Shown in pieces: positions 60,000 to 64,000 of a stretch of DNA of 64,000 nucleotides. Each line of letters opens with the position of its first letter. Positions within the stretch are counted from its first letter, which is position 1. Below the pieces are notes generated by a model. That model made no database searches and was not told where the DNA came from. It worked only from the letters and a program-made list of their open reading frames with translations. Position numbers and translations under genes: made by a program. The stretch comes from Romboutsia timonensis (GTDB taxonomy: Bacteria; Bacillota; Clostridia; Peptostreptococcales; Peptostreptococcaceae), in assembly GCF_900106845.1 (NCBI RefSeq), contig NZ_LT629847.1:1-64000 (forward strand), written 5' to 3'.

Positions 60000-60114
60000 A
60001 TAATTTTATACACATAAAAAATTCGCTTCGCTCATTTCGCCAACGATATATCCTTGCTACCGCTGCGAATACATCCGTTGCTCAAAATATCATTTTTTAC
60101 GTCTATAAAATTAT
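60000..60114. repeat. intergenic imperfect palindromic repeat, copy A (complete)
   Basis: Terminal arms of 23 bases (60000-60022 and 60092-60114) match in 21 of 23. Inner parts CAACGATATATCC and CAACGGATGTATTCG also pair imperfectly, so the whole 115 bases can fold as one long hairpin. Right and left parts recur at 56009, 63693 and probably 8664. It lies in the 394-base gap 59837-60230, otherwise holding only a terminator. Confidence 0.82.
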
Positions 60115-60180
60115 TTATATTACTTATATTCATATGTTATCCATAAATATAGTTATGATATAATTTCCTTATACGTAAAA

Positions 60181-60219
60181 AATAAGTACCTCAAATCCTA
60201 TTTATTGAGGTACTTATAT
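60181..60219 (-). terminator. intrinsic terminator after the M20 peptidase
   Basis: AATAAGTACCTCAA and TTGAGGTACTTAT-type arms with a T-run on the minus strand, 12 bases past the stop. Confidence 0.83.
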
Positions 60220-60230
60220 ATATATATATA

Positions 60231-61346
60231 TTATGCTTCTTTTATTATTTCTCCTACAATCACTGCAGAGTTTATTAAATCTTCTATAGCTATATATTCT
60301 TCTAATGTATGTGCTTTTTTCATACCTATTCCTAAGTTTACTGATTTTATTCCATTTTTATTTAATATATTAGTATCACTTCCTCCACCTGTAGAAGCTG
60401 TTTTTCCTTCTATATTCATATTAGAGAAAGCTTTTTTAACTAATTGAACTATTTCATCAGTTTCGTCTATATTAAATGGTCCATATGCTCTTTTAACTTC
60501 TATTTCTATTTCTGCTCCAAACTCTTTAGCAGCATTTTTAAATGTTTCTACCATATGATTAGTTTGAGCATCTAATTTTTCTTCACTTAAACTTCTAGCT
60601 TCTGCAACTATTTCTAATTCTGGCATAACTATATTTGTAGCTATTCCACCTTTAACTATACCTATATTTGCAGTAGTTTCTTCATCTATTCTTAATAATT
60701 TCATATTTTCTATAGCTCTTGCTGCTACCATTATAGCACTTATTCCGTTTTCTGGCTGAAGCCCTGCATGAGCTGGTTTTCCTATTATCTTAACCTTTAT
60801 TGCATCTTGAGCAGGTGCTTTTACTATTATTTCTCCTGGAGATCCTCCACTATCTAATACAAATGCATACTCTGCATCTATTTTAGAATAATCTAGATTT
60901 TTAGCTCCATGTAATCCGCCCTCTTCCCATATAGAGAATACTACTTGTATATCAGCATGATCTATGTTATTTTCTTTTATATTTCTTAAACCTTCTAGTA
61001 TTGCAGCTATACCAGCTTTATCATCTGAACCTAGTACTGTAGTCCCATCACTCTTTATTATTCCATTAACTTCGTCTATTATTGGTTTTACACCTATAGA
61101 TGGGCTAACTGTGTCCATATGAGAGCTGAATAATATTTTTTTACCACTTCTATTTCCTTTTAATGTTGCTATTACGTTTCCTGTTTCTCCCCCTGTTTTT
61201 TCACTAGCATTATCTATTATAACTTCACAGCCAATTTCTTCAAGCTTCTTAACTAAAACTTGAGCTACTTTTCCTTCTTTAGAAGATGGACTGTCTATTT
61301 GTACTAATTCTAAAAATTCATCTATAAGTCTTTGTTTATTTACCAT
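60231..61346 (-). CDS. M20-family metallopeptidase, PepT-like
   Basis: A 371-residue zinc peptidase: FSSHMDTVSPSIG near 75, TTVLGSDDKAGIAAILEGL near 97 and VVFSIWEEGGLHGAKN near 128 give the two-metal site. A dimerisation domain is at about 175-280. The protein ends STGGGSDTNILNKNG and GIGMKKAHTLEEYI. It resembles tripeptidase T-type enzymes. GGAGGGG precedes ATG. Confidence 0.9.
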   Translation of the reverse strand: MVNKQRLIDEFLELVQIDSPSSKEGKVAQVLVKKLEEIGCEVIIDNASEKTGGETGNVIATLKGNRSGKKILFSSHMDTVSPSIGVKPIIDEVNGIIKSDGTTVLGSDDKAGIAAILEGLRNIKENNIDHADIQVVFSIWEEGGLHGAKNLDYSKIDAEYAFVLDSGGSPGEIIVKAPAQDAIKVKIIGKPAHAGLQPENGISAIMVAARAIENMKLLRIDEETTANIGIVKGGIATNIVMPELEIVAEARSLSEEKLDAQTNHMVETFKNAAKEFGAEIEIEVKRAYGPFNIDETDEIVQLVKKAFSNMNIEGKTASTGGGSDTNILNKNGIKSVNLGIGMKKAHTLEEYIAIEDLINSAVIVGEIIKEA

Positions 61347-61436
61347 TTTATCCCCTCCAAAATATATAGTTATATATATATTTTAGATTTTTTAGAACAA
61401 TATGTCAATTTTTTCACTAATAAATTATTATTAGAT

Positions 61437-62678
61437 TTATTTTAGAATTCTTCTTGTTCTAGAATCTATAAAACATAGCCAATACCCTAATTTATCACTT
61501 CTAGTGTCACATGGTTGGTATGTTGTAAATCCTGTATGGCCTTTATCTGGCTGTTCATCTTTTTTACCTGGTATTGCATAAATATAATTTTTTCTCTTAT
61601 TATATTCATCATATTGTACCCCAAATAAATAATGTCTATATTTATATGAATTCATAACTGTATCACTATACATAGTATAATTTAATGTATTTACATAACC
61701 TAAATTCGGCATTGTATATCCAGATAATGTAAATGGATTTATCTCTATTTTCCACCATCTAGTATTTTCTATTGGCTCTCCTGTAAAAGGTATTACTTCT
61801 TTGAATTGTCTTAATCCCTTTTTAATTTGTCTTGGCATTAATAATGTTCCAGCAGTTTTAGATGGGTCATATGAATAATCTTGATTTTCTTCTTCTCTTC
61901 TTTCTGTCTTTGTGTATCTTTTTTGATTTGTTCTTTGCTTTTCTTTATATTTTGAGTATTTATCTGGTTGTTTTGGAGTTACTTTTGGATTTTCTTGAAC
62001 TGTTGTATATTCTCTTTTAACTTCTTTTACCTCTTCAACTTCCTCTTCATCATAGCTATCATCTTCAACTTCTTCTACAGTAGATGTATAACCTCTATTA
62101 TATTGAGGTTCATCATCTACTTCTATATACTCTATCTCTTCATATTCATATTCATCGTCATCATCACCGTCTATTTCTATATACTCTATTTCTTCATATT
62201 CATATTCATCGTCATCATCTTCAGTATCAATGTATATATCTTCTGTATCTTCTAAATCATCAAGCTCGTCATCAAATTCCTCTTCATATTCATCTTGACC
62301 TGCAAATAATATTTCTTCATAATTTTCTATCTTATTTCCTTTAAAACCAATAAGAGGTACTTGTTTCTCATGTAACAATGCTATCCCTTTTATTTCTATG
62401 TCATTTCTTTCTAAATCAAAAACAAATTCTCCTTTTCCTTGTTCACTCAAAACAACATTACCTAAGTCTAATGTTTCATAATCACTTTGTATAGCAACTA
62501 CTTTATATCCATCTTTAACGCATTTAAGGTTCTCTACATATAAGGCTACTACTGCTTTTTCTTCATTTATTTCTACTTTAGCAAATGCTTTAGGTAAAAC
62601 TCGTTCTTTATATCTAAAGTTCATATCCTTAGCTTCAAGAATTATATAATCTCTTTTAAATTTTCTTTTAGTCGCCAT
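61437..62678 (-). CDS. acidic tandem-repeat protein of unknown function
   Basis: A 413-residue protein in three parts. Residues 1-125 are beta-like with balanced charge. Residues 126-270 are highly acidic and low complexity, with two copies of DDDDEYEYEEIEYIE joined by other Glu/Tyr runs. Residues 280-413 look like a folded domain (NTRWWKIEINPFTLSGYTMP, YKYRHYLFGVQY, GHTGFTTYQPCDTRSDKLGYW). No family was recognised. No signal peptide is visible. GGGGGG precedes ATG. It lies between rsmA and the M20 peptidase, each likely separate. Confidence 0.72.
   Translation of the reverse strand: MATKRKFKRDYIILEAKDMNFRYKERVLPKAFAKVEINEEKAVVALYVENLKCVKDGYKVVAIQSDYETLDLGNVVLSEQGKGEFVFDLERNDIEIKGIALLHEKQVPLIGFKGNKIENYEEILFAGQDEYEEEFDDELDDLEDTEDIYIDTEDDDDEYEYEEIEYIEIDGDDDDEYEYEEIEYIEVDDEPQYNRGYTSTVEEVEDDSYDEEEVEEVKEVKREYTTVQENPKVTPKQPDKYSKYKEKQRTNQKRYTKTERREEENQDYSYDPSKTAGTLLMPRQIKKGLRQFKEVIPFTGEPIENTRWWKIEINPFTLSGYTMPNLGYVNTLNYTMYSDTVMNSYKYRHYLFGVQYDEYNKRKNYIYAIPGKKDEQPDKGHTGFTTYQPCDTRSDKLGYWLCFIDSRTRRILK
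62121..62219 (-). repeat. tandem repeat, 54-bp period, inside the acidic protein gene
   Basis: Two 45-base segments (62121-62165 and 62175-62219) are identical except for one base. The period is 54 bases (18 codons), so copy number changes keep the frame. They encode the two EYEYEEIEYIE blocks. Confidence 0.85.
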
Positions 62679-62730
62679 TTTTATCCCCCCTTAACATAAT
62701 CTCTCTAGATAGTATATGAGTGATTATATA

Positions 62731-62766
62731 AAAAAAGTACCTTCAATTATTTTGAAGGTACTTTTG
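62731..62766 (-). terminator. intrinsic terminator after rsmA
   Basis: AAAAGTACCTTCAA and TTGAAGGTACTTTT arms overlap the rsmA stop, with a T-run on the minus strand. Confidence 0.85.
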
Positions 62767-63616
62767 TATTTACTGCATTTGCAAGAGTTGCAAATTCTTC
62801 TATTGAAAGAGTTTCTCCTCTTCTTTTTTCATCTATATTAGCCATTTGTAATACTTCTTTTATATCATCTTTGCTTAAGAATCCTAGTCCACCTAATGCA
62901 TTAAGTAATGTTTTTCTTCTTTGTCCAAAGGCAGCTTTTACAGTTTTAAAGAATATCTCTTCATTATCTACAGGATATTTTCTTTCTTCTCTTACATGAA
63001 GTCCTATAACTGTTGAATCTACATTTGGTTGTGGTATAAACATATGTCTTGGAGCTTTTGCAACTATTTCTGTGTCACAGTAGTATTGCACAGCTACTGA
63101 TAAAGCACCATAATCCTTTGTTGATGGTACTGCATTCATTCTATCTGCAACTTCCTTTTGTACCATTACTACTATGTCAGTAACTGGTATATCTTCTTCT
63201 AAGAACTTCATAACTATTGGAGTTGTTATATAGTATGGAAGGTTTGCAACTAATTTAACTGGTCCTCCATCTAACTTTTCTTTTACTAATGTTTCTACAT
63301 CAACCTTTAATATATCTTGGTTTACTACTTCAATGTTATCAAATTCGCCTAATGTTTCACGTAGAATAGGTATTAAAGTTTTATCTATTTCTATAGCTAC
63401 AACTTTGTCTGCTACCTTTCCCATTTCTCTAGTAAGTGTCCCTATCCCAGGACCTACTTCTATTATTTTATCACCCTCAGAAAGTCTAGCTCCTGCTAAT
63501 ATTCTGTCGATTACGTTATCATCTATTAAGAAGTTTTGTCCTAATGATTTAGAAAATTTAAAGCCATGCTTCTCTACAACGTCTTTTGTAGCTCTATGTG
63601 ATGAAAGTCTATCCAT
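62747..63616 (-). CDS. rsmA: 16S rRNA dimethyladenosine transferase RsmA (KsgA)
   Basis: RsmA dimethylates two adenosines near the 3' end of 16S rRNA. The 289-residue protein has SLGQNFLIDDNVIDRIL, the SAM loop EVGPGIGTLTREM near 54, and the catalytic NLPYYITTPIVMKF. GGAGA precedes ATG. It lies downstream of rnmV, as in Bacillus. Confidence 0.97.
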   Translation of the reverse strand: MDRLSSHRATKDVVEKHGFKFSKSLGQNFLIDDNVIDRILAGARLSEGDKIIEVGPGIGTLTREMGKVADKVVAIEIDKTLIPILRETLGEFDNIEVVNQDILKVDVETLVKEKLDGGPVKLVANLPYYITTPIVMKFLEEDIPVTDIVVMVQKEVADRMNAVPSTKDYGALSVAVQYYCDTEIVAKAPRHMFIPQPNVDSTVIGLHVREERKYPVDNEEIFFKTVKAAFGQRRKTLLNALGGLGFLSKDDIKEVLQMANIDEKRRGETLSIEEFATLANAVNTKVPSK

Positions 63617-63692
63617 TATTATTCTCCTATTTATTTTATTTTCACTCTATCGTGAATCTTATAATCTATTTAAATTAAAGTTATTCTAATAA

Positions 63693-63787
63693 AAAAATTC
63701 GCTTAAGTGACGTGTCTGTTAAACATTTCATTTTGACAATAATATATCCTTTATGACACTATGGATACATCTGTTGATAAAAATAAA
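63693..63787. repeat. intergenic palindromic repeat, copy C (diverged)
   Basis: It shares AAAAAAATTCGCTT with the left arm of the 60000 copy and ATATATCCTTTATG...GGATACATCTGTTG with its middle. About 20 extra bases follow the left arm. It lies between rsmA and rnmV. Confidence 0.65.
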
Positions 63788-63794
63788 ACTTATA

Positions 63795-64000
63795 CTATAT
63801 TTGAGTTAATGCTTGTTCAAATTCTTCTCTGCTAACTCCATAGTTATTTAATCTACTTAGAAATTGTTTTGCATTTCCGTATCCTATTCCAAGTATTTTT
63901 CCTAATTCATCTCTTCTATGTGATGCATCTTCATTTCCTATAAGTCCATTTCTTATTAAATCAACTTGCTTAAATTCTTCTCTTTTTTCTGTACTTTCTG
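63795..64000 (-). CDS. rnmV: ribonuclease M5, C-terminal part (cut by window edge)
   Basis: RNase M5 matures 5S rRNA. The 68 visible residues (frame ends at TAG 63795) match the C-terminal RNase M5 domain: DLIRNGLIGNEDASHRRDEL, LGIGYGNAKQFLSRLNNYG, VSREEFEQAL. The catalytic Toprim domain lies outside the window. It is followed by rsmA, the usual order. Confidence 0.85.
   Translation of the reverse strand, partial: ESTEKREEFKQVDLIRNGLIGNEDASHRRDELGKILGIGYGNAKQFLSRLNNYGVSREEFEQALTQI

Noticed and set aside
60130-60180. Plus-strand promoter at GATATAAT before the M20 terminator
   Set aside because: A transcript from it would meet a hairpin within about 20 bases and no gene follows on that strand.
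62121-62219. CRISPR array
   Set aside because: Only two units, in phase with codons of a gene, no spacers of proper form and no cas genes in the window.

Overview
This is an AT-rich, Gram-positive, endospore-forming anaerobe chromosome segment, most likely Peptostreptococcaceae. The evidence is gene content and order: the gerS-alr-mazEF block, the atp operon, the spoIIE to purR block with type IV pilus genes between prs and pth, and a c-subunit carrying sodium ligands all resemble Clostridioides difficile and relatives such as Romboutsia or Paraclostridium. The species cannot be fixed from sequence alone. Nearly every gene is on the minus strand. murC is the only confident protein gene on the plus strand. 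The right end (rnmV-rsmA, purR-spoVG) resembles the region near oriC in Bacillus, so oriC probably lies to the right.

Layout. 1-5.2 kb: the start of a Lon-like AAA protease, then a lysine/diaminopimelate operon (lysC-asd-dapA-dapB) and a small membrane-anchored protein. 5.3-8.6 kb: a GntR(YtrA)-ABC transporter operon with a recognisable promoter and operator. 8.9-10.7 kb: split transketolase. 10.9-14.2 kb: acpS, a CBS protein, germination lipoprotein gerS, alanine racemase and mazEF. 14.4-21.3 kb: complete F1Fo ATP synthase operon with AtpZ and an AtpI-like protein, a predicted Na+ c-ring and an unusually short epsilon. 21.8-31.8 kb: housekeeping genes (upp, rpiB, Sua5, a ZIP transporter, prfA, prmC, yqhQ, tdk, rpmE, rho, glpX). 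31.9-32.4 kb: a 250-bp internally deleted IS30-type element and a 39-residue membrane protein. 32.4-38.2 kb: galU, an exported M3 peptidase, a DnaA-box-rich intergenic region and spoIIE. 38.2-50.2 kb: ppx, divIC, yabQ, yabP, rqcP, hup, mazG, a yabM-like flippase, spoVT, prsA, mfd, pth. 50.2-53.2 kb: two prepilin peptidases and pilT, with a type I toxin-antitoxin locus between the peptidases. 53.4-64 kb: prs, glmU, spoVG, purR, murC, an unknown membrane protein, an M20 peptidase, an acidic tandem-repeat protein, rsmA and the 3' part of rnmV.

The most notable unlabelled structures are: (1) a 51-residue hydrophobic/basic toxin gene with a convergent antisense RNA that has its own extended -10 and intrinsic terminator; (2) seven DnaA-box-like 9-mers in about 330 bp between spoIIE and the M3 peptidase gene; (3) an intergenic, imperfectly palindromic repeat of about 115 bp with three clear copies and one probable decayed copy; (4) the internally deleted IS30-like element with terminal repeats and a 3-bp duplication; (5) a hairpin covering the ribosome binding site of the exported M3 peptidase. 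All motif and repeat calls were made by eye; no database was searched.
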